Assembly: GCA_010909165.1 (NCBI GenBank) | Contig: MU008183.1 | Span: 62,001-126,000, forward strand | Direction of reading: 5' to 3' | DNA from: Anthoceros angustus | Taxonomy: Eukaryota > Streptophyta > Anthocerotopsida > Anthocerotales > Anthocerotaceae | Length of the DNA stretch: 64,000 nt | Shown: positions 1 through 12,615 of the stretch, in pieces | Position numbering within the stretch: position 1 is the first letter of the stretch | Layout: each line of letters begins with the position of its first letter | The notes under the pieces: model-generated | Told to the model about the DNA's origin: nothing | Seen by the model: the letters and a program-made list of their open reading frames with translations, nothing else | The model's database searches: none | Translations under genes and position numbers: made by a program

Positions 1-72
1 ATGCAATGAAAGTACGTCATGATGGATTGGTGTATACCCTTTCAACTGGGTAGAAGATACTTAGAAAAAAAG
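1..72. other. window edge, no feature seen
   Basis: This short stretch precedes the first tandem copy and has no counterpart at the 13.27 kb junction. I see no open frame or repeat in it. Confidence 0.3.
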
Positions 73-361
73 AACCCTAAAGCGGAAAGTACTAAGGTAA
101 AATGAGAAAAGCTCGAACACCATAAAGTCATAGTAAAACTTTTGCTAGTAATTTTTGCTAAAGAGAGAAAAGAGAGCTATAAGTCGTGGGTGCATTGGGC
201 AACGTTCTATCGCGGCAAGACCTTACGGCCTTTGGTCTGGCCGAGGCGGGTGCGCTCGCCCAGCCCCGCTCCTTCACCCTTTGAACGCAGCGGGCGCAAG
301 ACCTAAGCAGGCCGGCCCGGCCTCGACCGTTTTCCTGCGGACGCCCTCCCGTCAGTTCCCT

Positions 362-503
362 AATACTTGGGTGCAAAAGGAATGCGTAAAATAGGGCCCT
401 ACACCAAGCAGTCTCGGCTGCCCGGCCTCGACGCCGGTAACGCCACCAAACATGTCACAAAGTTCCCCGAATACTTGGGTGCACAAAGGAATGCGTAAAA
501 TAG
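362..503 (+). repeat. 33-bp direct repeat pair (copy 1)
   Basis: A 33-bp motif (ACTTGGGTGCAAAAGGAATG and following bases) occurs at 362-394 and again with one inserted base at 470-503. It recurs in copy 2. Function is unknown. It could be the edge of an older element, because near-identity between the two 13-kb copies starts here. Confidence 0.6.
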
Positions 504-3500
504 TTCACAGTTCATCATGACAGCGTGATCAGCTTGACAAGGGCTGCCACCAAACATGTAATCGGAAGCTTTGATCACCCAGCGGCGATCGGTCCACAGT
601 GCTTCGAGAATCCTCGGTAGATGGCCATCTTCCCGCCCCTTTCGTCGTTCATCATCAACAATCTTGTGAACGCCATTGGCACCTGAATGGAAACTTTTGA
701 ATAAATCCCCATCTGTCCACACCGCTTCCCAACGATGGCCATCTTCCGTCCCCTTTCGCGGAAGACCTTCAGCCCATGTCGGGCCCCAGATCTTACACCA
801 ATCGGTTGCCGCCACCCAACTTTATCCGCCATTCCTCTCGGATCCCACCCGGCTCTGGCCCCTGTACACTGAGGTGCTTGCCTCGCCTCTTGGCGGAGGT
901 TTGGACCCCCATGTACACTTCTACCACTCGCATTGTAGCGGGGTCCACTTCTACCACTCGCGTCTGGCAAGAAGCAGGGAGGGGAGCACTAGGACGGAAG
1001 TGGTCCCTCGGGTCCAACTCTAGCATGGCCATCCATCAAGTGTAACATCTTGTCCATCTTGTCCATCTCGACAATATCATTCCAACCAAGAGCGCCCGAT
1101 TTCTTTTCCCCTTTCTAGCATCCCGCTCCGACGAGGGTGCACGCCAACGAGCCAGGTTTGGGAACCTCCACTGTCCTTCCTTCACGACAACCCACGCCCA
1201 CCGTCGTTGAAGCCAACGCTACGCTCAGCGAAAAAGCGGGTCACAAGACAAGATAATGCCCGTGGCGCCACCATAAGTCGCATTGTCCAGCTTCGCCGGC
1301 TCAAGATGGGCAAAGGGTCCACATGTTCAACAAGGAACACTTGGGCAACAAAGCAAAGTCGCCATGTGAAGAAGAGGCACAAAATACCATGTCCAACACG
1401 CCTCATGACAGCGATTGATTCATCCAGCGTCTAGCCTTCATCACGGGACAAAAGACATCATGGGCTCGAGGGGCGTTGAGTCTGAGTGGTGTCCAGGAAG
1501 TGTGTCCTAGCGGACCGCATTCCAATAGGCGAACGGCCGTATCGAAATCGCCCACATCCGCCATGCAGTGTTGAAGACAAGCCGAATTGGCAAGGAAAGC
1601 CTAGTCGCAATTGCACTCGCAGGGAGGGGAGAGAGAATGCGGCGATCGCCAAAAATCAAGTCCTCACATTAAATGGTGCGCGCCGTAGTTGGCGGGCGAG
1701 TGATGGTGGATTGCCGCAGTAATCGATGGAATGAGGTGGCGGTGGATTGTAAAGGGGCGAAACACATAAATGCAGTGACGGCGAGAGCACACACACGGAG
1801 GCGGCGGGCGATTGGATTGAATTGCTCAAATAGTGCGTAAGGGAGGTCAGACACGGGGAGGACGCGGGGCGCCCGGTCCGGGCGTGCTCTCGATAGTGAA
1901 ACCCTAACTGCGCTGCGGCGAAAGACACGACACAAGGCCACACGTCCCACCACACGGGCATCACTGGAGTGGCTCGTGGAGCTGGGAAGTTGAGCCCTCG
2001 ATAGGGCGAAGGACGGCCCAAATGAGGTGCGAACACGAGGATGGTTGGAGGGTTGCACACTAAACACTGCAGGAATGGATTCGCAGACCTGCGCCAAGTT
2101 CAGCCTCTGGGTACACAACAATAAAATGAGGATGGGGCCGCTTCCTAAATCGGCTGAGACCGACTGCACACATCAACTAATTGCTTCCGGCAAGACGGCA
2201 CGGAATGGGAACATTCAATCCGACCAGATAGCAATGGTTCGATGGCAGGAGGAGGACGGCGTGCAAGCGATGCGTAGTAGTGTCCGCAGACGAATGACGC
2301 GCTGTTGTGGTTGATCGACTTGGTTGGGCTGACTGAACCTTTACACATGAGGTCATGCCTCTCATTAGATGCCCGAGCGACCACCTCCGATAGCACAGAT
2401 GGTAGGCCGGCCACCATGTTGGATGCCGGTCCAAGGAAGGCCCTCAACAAACATCGGTGTTTATGTAATATTTGTTATGAATATGGAGCGTCATGAGCCT
2501 CCATTTTTGAGGGCATAACGCCTTCTCGAATGCCCCCTGCTTTGGGTTCTAGACACCAACACCCCTATACCATACCGGAAACGCCCCTCGAAATTAGAAA
2601 GGGTTCATGGATTCCGCCATTTGGGTCTGCCGACTCCATCAAGTGCACCAAGCGCCTTGTCACGGTCATGGCGAGGGTGCATGCTGATGGACGCCACCAG
2701 AACTTGAGAACCGGATGGGGTGGACGCGAGTAACTTGGAGGTGGCGGGGCTAAGCTCGGGGCGACTATGGAGAGTCAAGGCGGAAGCGTTTAGCTTGAGC
2801 CTCATATACTGTGAGCACAGGCTCTTTTGGCAAGGGCGGCAATGGAGGAACAGAGGGACTCACTGTGAGAGCCTTGCAGCCAGAGAAACACGGCAACAAG
2901 TGAGCGCCGAGCCGTGGTTCCCGTTCAGACGCCATCCGCCTGTGGAAGGGAAGCGCAGGTGGAGAGGTGATGGCGCTACCAATGAGGTAAGGTCGGTTGC
3001 TACGCACGGACGGTGATACACAACCGAGGGCGGGGTCCGGCCTGATAATACGCAATCAAGGGGGAAGCCAACTAGGGTTGGAGCAACGGGCCAAGGTCAT
3101 TGGCGCATACAGAGGATGGGGCCTCAGGGCGACTTCTGCGGCTGCAGTAGGAGGGGGCGAGGAGGCCGGAGCGTGATAAGCCACGCCACCCACCAAGCAC
3201 TCTCCAATGGGATGCAAAGAGTTTTCGGCCGGGGACGGAAGCTTTGCCGGGCACCGCGCCATAGTTCGGGCCACCCCACGTGAGTGGGTGTTGGACCTAC
3301 CGGCATAATGACGATGCGTAACGCGCTGGTTTGTGGGACTGGTTCGATGGGTTCAAGACAAGACCCGAGGCGGCTCTCTCAGCGAAACAGTGAGTCCGAA
3401 TTCAAATGTCGAGTGGCGGGGCATTGGTTGTTGAGGGTAACCGATGTGTGTAGAATCGCTTAAGATGGGTTTTTCTTGATGGCACCACCACAACGACTTT

Positions 3501-6500
3501 GTGTTTCCACCGCCACGGAGGGGAGGCCGAAAGTCCGCCGGGGATTGCGCGATTGCAATTTCTTGCTCGAGTCCGGGCCGGAGGAATTGGGAGGACGAGC
3601 CCGGTTGGTAATGGGGCGTGGATGCACACGACGGGATGGCATCATGGTGGAAGGTGAGGCGCACGAGGAGTTCAACGCGTGGGAGGAGGAGGACGGTGCG
3701 CGCCACCCGACATGGAGGAGGATGACCCCAATGGAACCCGAGCTAAGGCATCCAACAGGGATTCCCCGATGCCTGTGGGTGCTCGTGAGATGCTGCGCCC
3801 GTGTGCAAGGACGGGTTGCGAGGTGGTGCGACCGCAAAGCGCTTGGGGAGGTGCGAAGCTACCGATAAGTCGACATGGCCACTGAAGGTGACCGTCGCGG
3901 CACGTATGTGCCGCGGCACAGGGGACCGCAAACATGTCCAAGAACGGGGGGCCGCTTGGGGAGGGAGAAGGCGCAATGGAAAAGAGGATAAGAGCTAGTG
4001 GCCAGCAAGCTTTACATTCTTGAAGTGCTGGACCAAGCACCTCCGTAGCTCCGCTTGGAGCTCATAGATCTAGTGGCTGAGGAATTTCCAAGTGTGAAGA
4101 ATGGTCAGAACCAAGTTTTCGAATTGCATACGGCACGATGCTACAACCATCCGAACAGAGTGAAGAAGGCTGCCAGATTCTCCGGACGACCCAGAAGCGG
4201 GAACCAAAGGCGAAGCCAAGGGTGAGCCGGACGTGGTGGCCTCGCTGAATGGGGGTGGAGCAATACACAAGGCAATGGGTATGGCCCCTTGTCAAGAATG
4301 GCGCCCGCTGAGGCGCAGGTCGAGAAGCATGGGTCCGCGGGACGAACCCATTTGGAGAGGTGGGGGAACGGACTTTCGGCTACGGTTTGAGGGGCTATAT
4401 GGGTGACCCCAAGTGTACGAAACAATTTGGGGGCGAAACATGGTGTGGAGAAGATGGAGCAAAGATCACATGACGGGTGGGAGACCGTAAGCATGCACCT
4501 GGGCGGTGGATGGACCCTCACGGGCCATTTGTGCTTGACCGGCTTTTATACATCAAGCTTCTTTGTACAGCGAAGCCCACGGAGATGGACACCGAGCTTG
4601 ACCAAGCATGGGTAAGTGCTATCCAAAATCGAGTCTTTGCGCCTAATCACCAACATCCGACTTTGCATGCCCTTTTATGCATCGTGGGAGGGATCAGAAG
4701 ATCCACACGGATGCATCGCAATGGTAATGGTCTTGGACTTGCAAACCGGTCGAACGTAAGGGATAGAGACTTTGCATATCTATTGTGGTAGGAAGAGTGA
4801 TCCAACGAAAAACTTGTCCGCTTGACAAGGGGCGGAGGAGGCAAGTCCAGAACTCGTAAACGGTAAGAAGACAAAAAAGGATCACACAAATACACATCGA
4901 ATGGGTGGTCCGGATTCAATAGTCAATCACAATCCTTGTGGATTGCATGAACAAGAATGCGATGGGGCCTCCACAGTGTGTTTTGTGGGCCGGAGCCAAT
5001 GACAGGAGGGCTGAAGTTTCCACACTTCAACCTCGAGGGGGAAGCGCCCAACAAATTCCGCGAGCTTGCACGGGTGAGTCGCAATGTGAACGGTCGAGGA
5101 TGTAGTGCCATATTTGGGGTAGACTTCTTATCATTGTCGGCGGTGGACGCAAGGAGTGAGAGGCACCAATTGATCACGTGATGTAATGAGGCGGCGGGAG
5201 ACCGTCACCGTGGGACAAGAGTTCCCAAAACCCAAATGTACACGTCCACCCGAGAGTCACCAAGGCTCGCGGGAAGGCGGCGGGGGAGGAGCCAGTGGAG
5301 GGTGACAGCCGATCGCTTACCTAAATTTGGGGAGCACAGGAGGAAGTGAAGAGGAAGGAACCTTCGACGAGGCTTCGGCAGTTTCGAGGAAGGGAAGCAA
5401 CCGATGAAGCTGCACCAGAGTGTGAAGGAGCAATGAGGATGTAACCGCCAGAGACCGCCAGATTGAATATGTGGCGCTTAGTGACCCGCATCCGGCAGCA
5501 GTCGAAATGTGTCCGAGCATGCCGACTACACCGCTTTGTTTAGTGGAGTCGCACTTTGCACACCAATGATGTATAACATTGATATAACTGCTGGTCCGAA
5601 TTAGGCTTGCGCTAACGCTATTCAAACCGGCAGGGCGTGATGCTCCGCCACAAATTAAACGACAAACCCGGCGGGCCGAACGCGTGATGCAATCGTGGCG
5701 TGAGCGTGGATTTGATATGTCGACCGCCCTGCGCACAAAGCGTATCAAATGTCGCAGCAAGTGGGTCGTCGAGGACGTAATCAAGGAACAAAGGTACAAA
5801 GAAACTCCAGAAGCGAGTCGACCGCCAGCCCTCATGGATGGACAAATGGGTGATGGATTTGAGATGGACGCCGCTCGAGCCCAATCAAGGCCCCGGACGG
5901 CTCTTCGTATCGGCCCGCAAGAACGGAGGGGGCCCACCGAGGTCGGCCGCGTTTCAACCGCAGCCGGCGGGCTGGGAAGTAGTCCGGACCAGGGCGGCCG
6001 TCGCACGCACTTCGCTCGAAAGTGCCGTCATTCATTTCCGTGCACGCGGTTTCAATGACTTGTATTATGACGGAAACCCATCCCACCCTCCGCATCATTA
6101 GCAAGGCCGAATCGTTTGTCTTATTCCATGAACGATCACAAACCAAACGCTGTGTTGTAGTGATGCGGCGTGAGTTGTGAGGATGGCCGCGAATCGCGTG
6201 GGTAGCGGTGTCGAATCGTGATCACCCGTAGTTGCAAGCGAGTTGTTGGAGCCGCGCCGGTGGCACGCCCGCCTTTCGTGAGGGGTGCCGGCACCGCGAG
6301 GGTACCCGTGATTCGGTAAGAGAAGGCGCATAAGCACTTAGGCAAGATAAGATAGCAAGCAGCCAAGGCAGCGAGCGGATTGTCGATGTTTGTTCTAGAG
6401 CACGGCAATGGATCCCAACGTAGCATAACGGAAGTTTCCTTGGACAAATGGCTCTTGGAAGTGTAGATGAGCGATTGGATCCTACATCCAAGTCAAATGA

Positions 6501-6800
6501 AATTTTGCACATCAAGAATCCCTTGAGTCGATCCGCGGCGGCGACAAAGGTGGTCAGACTTAGCCAAAGAGGTGAAGGGAACTCAAGGACGCTGCTGTAT
6601 GACGGTGGAGCATGAGCAAGTCCATGGTGAATCGTGATGAGGGTGTCAGAGACTACTCGTGTTGTTTTTATGCGTCGGTCCATTCTCGCATTTAGCTGCC
6701 TAGCGTAACTAGAACCCGCATATTTGTGGCGTAGGTTGTGGATGAAGTGATTGACAAACCGTCATGGTTGGCTGATTGACTAAGGGGGAGCCAACACTAA
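504..6800. other. decayed, unrecognised 5' part of duplicated unit (copy 1)
   Basis: About 6.3 kb upstream of the gag-like region has open frames on both strands but none I can assign. The longest (5317-6006, minus strand, 229 codons) is rich in Ser, Arg and Pro and overlaps other frames equally well, so I treat it as chance. No tRNA-primer-binding site, LTR pair or terminal inverted repeat was found. It may be the leader or gag of the Ty3/gypsy element, an older insertion, or both. Confidence 0.4.
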
Positions 6801-7059
6801 CTTTGATGACATGCCATACATAGTTTCTCGCAGAGGAAGGGATTGGTAAGGTAATGGTGTTTCATGGTCCGGTGGACAAACGAGTTTACTCCTACTCGAA
6901 GCTGAAGCTCACACAATATCCTCACCATAAGCCAAGTGGTCGATTGAGAGGGTAGTCCCATCCGATCCATAGCATTTGAAGAGAGTGGTAGGAGTCGAAT
7001 GGAATACGAGATAGCGCCTAGTAAAATGATGTGTTCACCGGACATGGCAAAGATGTCGT

Positions 7060-8150
7060 CGATTTTGAGGAAAAGTTCGTGGGCAATCGATGAGATGGTG
7101 CTCAAGTACAAGTCCAATTCACGCCCGAAATGGCACTAAGGAAGATGAGCACGCTTTCTTGCAGAGAGGCACCGACTTGCTACCGGATCGCAAGGATCGA
7201 TCTTGCGGATGCGCTCGCCAGGCAAGAATGGCCAAGAAGATGTTGAAAGCGATGAAGAGGAGGAGTCGCCCACACAACCGATGCCATGCACGTGGACGAA
7301 ATGTTCTCCAAATTGGAAATGTTTCCGTAGCCTCTATAGAGAAGATCTGAGTTCACCATCAAGCCCAACGAACCTCGGATCCGCCTATTTGAGGTCGAGG
7401 CAATCGGTGAAAGACACGCGTGAAGACGATGCGAAGCCCGATCTATATACCCGGAAGACAAAGAAGAGTGATTGCTAATTTCCGCATGATGCATGGTGCC
7501 GACTACGAGCTAGAACAAGCCTATGAGATGGCCGAACGGGTCATGAAGGGCGACGCGTGACAAGTGCATCGGGAGGAGCAAACCGGTGAGAGGACAAAGA
7601 AAGATGCCATGAACAACCCAAGGTTTCAAGGAAGAACTACGCACAGCACTGAAGTGAACACGCGAATTCCCACCAAGGAACACGCAGCACCCACCAACAA
7701 AGCCACGGAAATGTCTGCAGGGGGCCGCAAGGCCTTCGAGTGTGAGTATCGGGTTGGGGGACGAAGGAGAAGGAGCAATGCCGAACGTGCCAAAACCGGA
7801 CATACGGAAGCAGCATGTTGGTGCTCATCCCGAATTTAAGCCAAAGGGGGTGGAACGGATGTCCGCCAAGGCAAAATCAACGGAGGGTACACCGAAAGCG
7901 CTGCTGAGGTGCAGGCAAGAAAAGCTAGCCATGAGTGTAAGCACGGGAAGCTTGCTATCACCGAGGATTATGATTCGGATCCGAGGTGTATGCGCTAATG
8001 GCCACGTCGCCGAGGATGAACGGACTAGCGACCGGGTGGAGCGGCAAGTAAGAAAGAAGGGTGAGAAAGGAATCACTCAAGATGCCCAATCTTTAGGCGA
8101 TGAAGAAGACCAGAGGAACGGACGTCAAGAGAAATCACCCAAATGAACTT
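7060..8150 (+). pseudogene. Ty3/gypsy gag-like region, broken (copy 1)
   Basis: Plus-strand reading frames here are interrupted by several stops and shifts. Stretches look protein-like, for example the frame ending at 7558 with ELEQAYEMAERVMKGD, and a Lys/Glu-rich frame at 7742-8146. It lies upstream of the protease and reverse transcriptase remnants and on the same strand, which is where Gag belongs in this family. I could not see a CCHC zinc knuckle, so the assignment rests mainly on position. Confidence 0.3.
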
Positions 8151-8329
8151 ATGCTCGAGAAGGTGATGGATGTGCCCGTGATGAGCTTGCGTGATCCGGG
8201 AGTCAAGACGCAAATTTAAGCCAGCTGAAGGCCTCGATACAAAGGAGTCGCAGGACGCGACCAGTGTCCGGATGCGCCACCACGGGGATCACAAAGCCAG
8301 CGCAGGGGCAAAGGAGGCATTGCCATGGT

Positions 8330-8740
8330 CAATAATCAAGGTCGGAGGTAACGGTCAACGGCTTTGCTCCGAATATGTTGGTAGATACAGCGCGACCCGT
8401 GTTGCTCGGGCACGGCATGTAACTCCATTATACGGGATAAGCTTAAGCCATGTGAAGTGCACATTACCACATCCGCAGGAACCAAGGAACGGGTGATGGG
8501 AATGACTCGTGAGCCAAGACGCATAGAGTTCAAGCCGTGCACAAAGGATGCCCCATCATCGAAGTTCATTGCTTGGTGTCTAACGCAAGGAACGATGTGC
8601 TACTTGGGGCTGATGCCACGCACGGCCCAAAGAATGGGGGTAGATGCACTGTAGCTTTTATAGGCGTGGCGGGATGGGGACTTCACACAAGTGGCCGTGA
8701 TCCGCTTGATATGAGGCGACATGCCGAAAGATCGATAGCA
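8330..8740 (+). pseudogene. retropepsin-like protease remnant of Ty3/gypsy element (copy 1)
   Basis: In one frame APNMLVDTA appears where retroelement aspartic proteases carry the catalytic Asp-Thr/Ser-Gly. Here the Gly is lost, by substitution or by a nearby frameshift. About 70 codons downstream, HCLVSNARNDVLLGADA resembles the C-terminal part of the fold that carries the flap and the I/V-LLG motif. Several stops and shifts separate the two parts, so no active enzyme could be made. It sits between the gag-like region and the reverse transcriptase, the usual Ty3/gypsy order. Confidence 0.5.
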
Positions 8741-10029
8741 TGATTGCATTCACGGCTCAGACGACATTGTGCATGCAAGTGGTGGGAAGAAACTCGTGAA
8801 CTCGCGGGAAGAGGAGCAGAGGAGCCAAAGCAAAGGGTGTATGTATGTAAAAACCCCTTGGCCGAAAGCTTTGGCCCGAGAGCTCACCCGACGCCAAAGC
8901 AGGTGTGGCAGCCACCGTGTGTGTCCGAAAAATGTTGCCCAGTTGGAGCAGATCGCTTTGAAGGATCAATACGGATGTGATTCGGTGGCAACTGACGAAG
9001 CGAGGTATACACCTCATGGAGCGTGTTCGTGGATCGAGCGGCTTGAAGCATTGAAGAGTGGAATGGTGAGGAAATACACGTGTGTTGAAGTGACGAGAAG
9101 GCACGCGAGCTAGGATTATCGGGATGCAAAGGGCGATCCCGGATTACTAAGCATGGAGGCGTGAAGGGATGTCGAGCGTTACCCCACGACGCCGATTGGT
9201 AGGGAAACGACGAAGCAGTGCCCGGCCATGTCACTGATGGGAATGCGTTTTTCCGTAGGTTGTGGAAAGGGTGACGGTGGAAGTGCAAGGGGATTGATCA
9301 ATCCATCCCACCGGTACTAAGAATGTGAGCATTCGATAAACGCGTGAACATGTGAGGAGGCTACGAGCTCGTGTTGGATAGGAGAGGAATTCATTTGATG
9401 CGCGAACGGGCTCATACACCGGTGCGGTTTTGGACAAACGTGACGTGTAGAGGTTCTCGGCAACACCGTGAGTTGACCAAACCGAGAAACGATATGTGGA
9501 TGACATCTTAGAAGAGGGCGCTCACGTGCGGAAGATGGACAAACCTCCACGATTTCAGAATAAGGTTGGGCCGAGAAGGGCTGGCCCACACTGTAAGGAC
9601 CGCAATCTTATGCCTTCGAGAGGCGGGACGTGGTGGATCTCTGGAAATGAGGTAGGTGAGCCCAAGGATGGAGCGAAAGGGCCATATGATGCGACGGACC
9701 ATCACGCGGGCATTTCAAACATATCGATGCAAGTTGTCGGGTCAAGCGCTTGATCCGACCGCTGCAATGGCTGTTGAACGGGTCCGCCACACAAATAGAT
9801 ATGTGCAAGGCGGAGAGGATATGCATCTATCGCTGCTTGAAGAAGGCGAGTTTCCAACAACACACAAAGGAGGTCATACGGCGAACATCGCAGGGATGTG
9901 ACAACACAAGAGAACAGACAGTGAACTCAACACATGAGTGGCGATATGCAAGAGTTAGAAGAAGCCGATCAACGTAAGATTCGGGATACACAATGAACCG
10001 CACACCTTCGTAGAATACCGAAGGGCGGT
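8741..10029 (+). other. degenerate protease-RT spacer (copy 1)
   Basis: This lies between the protease and reverse transcriptase remnants. Frames on both strands are short and mutually overlapping. The plus-strand frame around 9656-9901 has a protein-like stretch (RHTNRYVQGGEDMHLSLLEE), but I recognise no domain. It probably belongs to the same pol. Confidence 0.3.
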
Positions 10030-10700
10030 ATGATCGTATCAAGTTCAAGATCACCACTACCACCAATGAACCAAGATTCGACGAAAGACAGCCGAGTCCC
10101 ATGGAGTGGGACATTGTGGATAGGAGATGCAAGGAGGCGGACTAATCGGAAAGTCCACTCGCGGCATGTATCGTTGCCGTTAAAAAGGACGAGAATGGCG
10201 AATGGAACGACAGGAGGATGTGTGGAGACTATCGTGCTTTGAATGAGGTGACACCCATGGAGCGATATCCCATGCCAACGCCGGATGAAATCTTTGATGC
10301 CATTGCGGCCAAGTATTTCACTACATTGGATTTCCGTCGATTCAATCAAATAGTCATCAAGAAAGAGACAAGTGCAAGACCGCTTTGGGGTAAGGACCAG
10401 TGGGAGTGGGAAACAATGCCATTTGGTTTGAAAACGATCCATTTATTTTCGGTGGTGATTTGGAGTTACAGGAGCTGCTTGTAAGATGTTACATCGATGA
10501 TCATCTTAGTGTTCAAGAGTGAAGAACATCTCCAACACCTTGAGATTTTGCGCAAAGATTGGCCAAATGATTGAAGGCACACCCAAAGAAATGCAAGTTT
10601 GCTTACAAGGAGATAGAGTACTTGGGGCATAAGATAGTTCCGTGGGTGTTGCCTCACCGGCCAAGGTGCGGGCAATTGATCTCATGCCCGCCTAGAGACA
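10030..10700 (+). pseudogene. Ty3/gypsy reverse transcriptase remnant (copy 1)
   Basis: This is the polymerase domain of a Ty3/gypsy pol. Visible in order: a run like MEWDIVDRRCKEAD about 30 codons before the core; MCGDYRALNEVTP; YPMPTPDEIFDAI; FTTLDFR (first catalytic Asp region); MPFGLK; YIDD near 10490-10500, the active-site Y-x-D-D box; then HPKKCKFAYKEIEYLGHKI at about 10574-10630. These blocks lie in different frames with stops between them, so the gene is broken. The order and wording of the motifs match plant Ty3/gypsy enzymes rather than copia or LINE enzymes. Confidence 0.93.
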
Positions 10701-10865
10701 TTGCCGCCTTTAAGGGCTGGGACTTGTCAATTACTACACGGCTTTGTCCGAAACATGAGCAAAGATATGCAAGGTAATCGTATGAATTGCTCAAGAAGGA
10801 GTGCCTTTGGGGACAAGAACAGAACGAAGCTTAAGGTGAGTTGAAGAACCAGCTAGGAAAGGCCA

Positions 10866-11230
10866 ATGCTCAAAAGGCCTGATTTTGATAAGCCATTTGT
10901 CTTATATACTGACCGGAGTGCGGTTGGTCTTGAGTCAGGCCTGCATGATGAAGAAGGAAAGGAGTTGTCGACATGCAAGGTCCAACAATGCTGCGGAAGC
11001 AAACTACTCATCGTATGAAGGGAATGCCCGGCAGCGCGGTTTTACATTTCGAGTGTATTTGTTTCGGAGCTTAACTTGTCACGATCATCAGCCCTTCACC
11101 GCTGATGACAAATATGAAATCGAGTGGAAAACTTGCCCGATGGGCGCCATCGCCGAATATGATATGTGCAGCCGAGGTAAAGTGCATCTCAATGCCGACG
11201 GTCTCGAGAAACCCAATGCGACAAAGGAGA
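10866..11230 (+). pseudogene. Ty3/gypsy RNase H remnant (copy 1)
   Basis: This directly follows the reverse transcriptase. Blocks seen: KPFVLYTDRSAVGLES (the catalytic Asp region of RNase HI in LTR elements, TD-x-S), DEEGKELS, SNNAAEANYSSYEGN (the Glu-containing helix), DHQPF, KSSGKLARWA, and the terminal NADGL box. The blocks are split over three frames. RNase H in these elements removes the RNA strand during reverse transcription. This copy cannot encode an intact enzyme. Confidence 0.88.
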
Positions 11231-12345
11231 TGTGGATCGAGCAAGGCAGACTTTAAACTCATTCAAAGCATGCCCGCTATTACATGGCCCTAATGTCATG
11301 TCTGCAGAAGATGGAAGGCAACCCGAGGGAGGAAGAGACATATGGAAGAATGAGCAAGCTATACATTGCTACGGATGGATGTGTCCTGTATGGATGCCTC
11401 AAACAAAAACTACAACGGAAAATCGTCGTTATACACTTATGAAAACGGTAAGGTGTGGGTCACGGATCGTGGAGTGCTCAAGGAAGTACCACCCATAGGA
11501 GAAAGGAAGCAATTGGTGACTAAGGTACATGTCACGCTTGGCCACTTTGGAGTGAAGGACTCATCATATGTTGAAAATGCGACTTTTGGTCGGGTATGCG
11601 ACGCTGAAAAGGTGGTGGCCAAATGTGCCGCATGATGCAAAGAAGGCCGATTCACCACCAAGATATGGTGTTGCTGCTACCCATCGTGGGACTTTTCTTC
11701 GATGGTCTACGATCTAATGCCGAACTACCAATCACCGCAGGCAACAGACATTGTATGTTGATGATCGAACATTTCAAGTGGGTGGAGTTGGCCTTACAAT
11801 AAGTTCGCAATATACCGCACCGCTTTTGCAATGTGTTCTCGCAGTAGTGTCCGAGGTGTTGACGACCAAGGCAATGAGTTTCGAGGAGAGTTTCAAGCAC
11901 GCTGGATCAAGTCCGATAGATCAGCGAACCTCCCGGATCACCCTCAGTCAAGAGCGCAGTCCGACCTTCAAGGACTCGCAAATATTGTATGGAGATTGAG
12001 CCCGCTTTGGGACGAGCTATTGCCCTATGTAGCTCTAGGATACAATCGGTGGCGCGCTTGGTAACTTCCCTACTATATCATGTTTGGCCGAAATGCAATG
12101 CCCAACATAGTGGCATACTTATTCCAAGCCCGTGGATCGGGCACAGATCCTATGGGATGTTTGTTTGCAAGCAAGAGCAAAGCTGTTTAACGGTGATGCC
12201 AATGGCCATGGATAATCTTGCTATAGCCCAACATCGGGACCAACTTCGATATGCATTCTGTGGAGGATCTGGAAACCCAAAGCAAGGAAGTTTGAGGCGA
12301 CTTGTTACAAAGATCCCCTCAACTACTTTAGATGTGAGCATCGAC
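11231..12345 (+). pseudogene. Ty3/gypsy integrase remnant (copy 1)
   Basis: The N-terminal HHCC zinc finger is visible around 11500-11650 (VHVTLGHFGVK, then a CxxC-type pair near AKCAA and CKEGR, now split by a stop). The catalytic core follows at 11690-12060: a YTAPLLQCVLA stretch, VLTTKAMSFEESF or, in another frame, DQGNEFRGEFQA (second Asp region), and DELLPYVALGYNR, then YYIMFGRNAMPN. The rest to 12345 corresponds to the C-terminal domain and includes VIELKGKMG in one frame. The blocks are spread over three frames. Integrase inserts the element DNA into the host genome. This one is dead. Confidence 0.88.
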
Positions 12346-12497
12346 GCTTGATCTGAGTAGTCCACGCTGTGAGCAAGGGGTGATTGAGTTGAAGGGCAAG
12401 ATGGGCGCCAAAAGAGCACATGCGCACACCGCACCGCATTTGCCCAATCGGACACAAGAACGCAACCGCAGCATGGAAACCACCGATTGATCCGCTT

Positions 12498-12615
12498 TGT
12501 GAGTTCTGCGTCACGCTATCGATCCCGATGATGTTGCTTTGTGACAAATGCAGAGGGTACCATTTTTTGCGACCGCCACTCGAACAATTCCAAGGTGAAT
12601 GGTTCTCACACCTGT
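12498..12615 (+). pseudogene. PHD-finger-like zinc domain downstream of integrase (copy 1)
   Basis: An open frame from 12420 to 12707 contains CEFC, then ten residues, then MLLCDKC, RGYH, LRPPLE, GEWF and a final Cys before QP. This matches the C4-H-C3 plan of PHD fingers (C-x2-C, C-x2-C, His, and the LxPPL...GEWFC-x2-C signature). Six of the eight ligands are present. The Cys after the His is missing with about two residues, one residue is missing between the second CxxC and the His, and the seventh Cys is Ser. PHD fingers bind histone H3 tails. Its place after the integrase C-terminal region is where chromoviruses carry a chromodomain, so a chromatin-reading role in target choice is plausible for the ancestral element. 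Confidence 0.7.

Noticed and set aside
1265-1272. TGGCGCCA as a retroelement primer-binding site
   Set aside because: Only the first seven or eight bases resemble a tRNA 3' end complement, and no LTR precedes it.
5317-6006. 229-codon minus-strand frame (also 18616-19305)
   Set aside because: Low-complexity Arg/Ser/Pro composition, no motif, overlapping open frames on the other strand, and identical in both copies only because the duplication is recent.
6155-6162. TTGTAGTG as a possible CACTA right end
   Set aside because: Only 8-10 bases match, with no subterminal repeat array and no partner end. Chance is likely.
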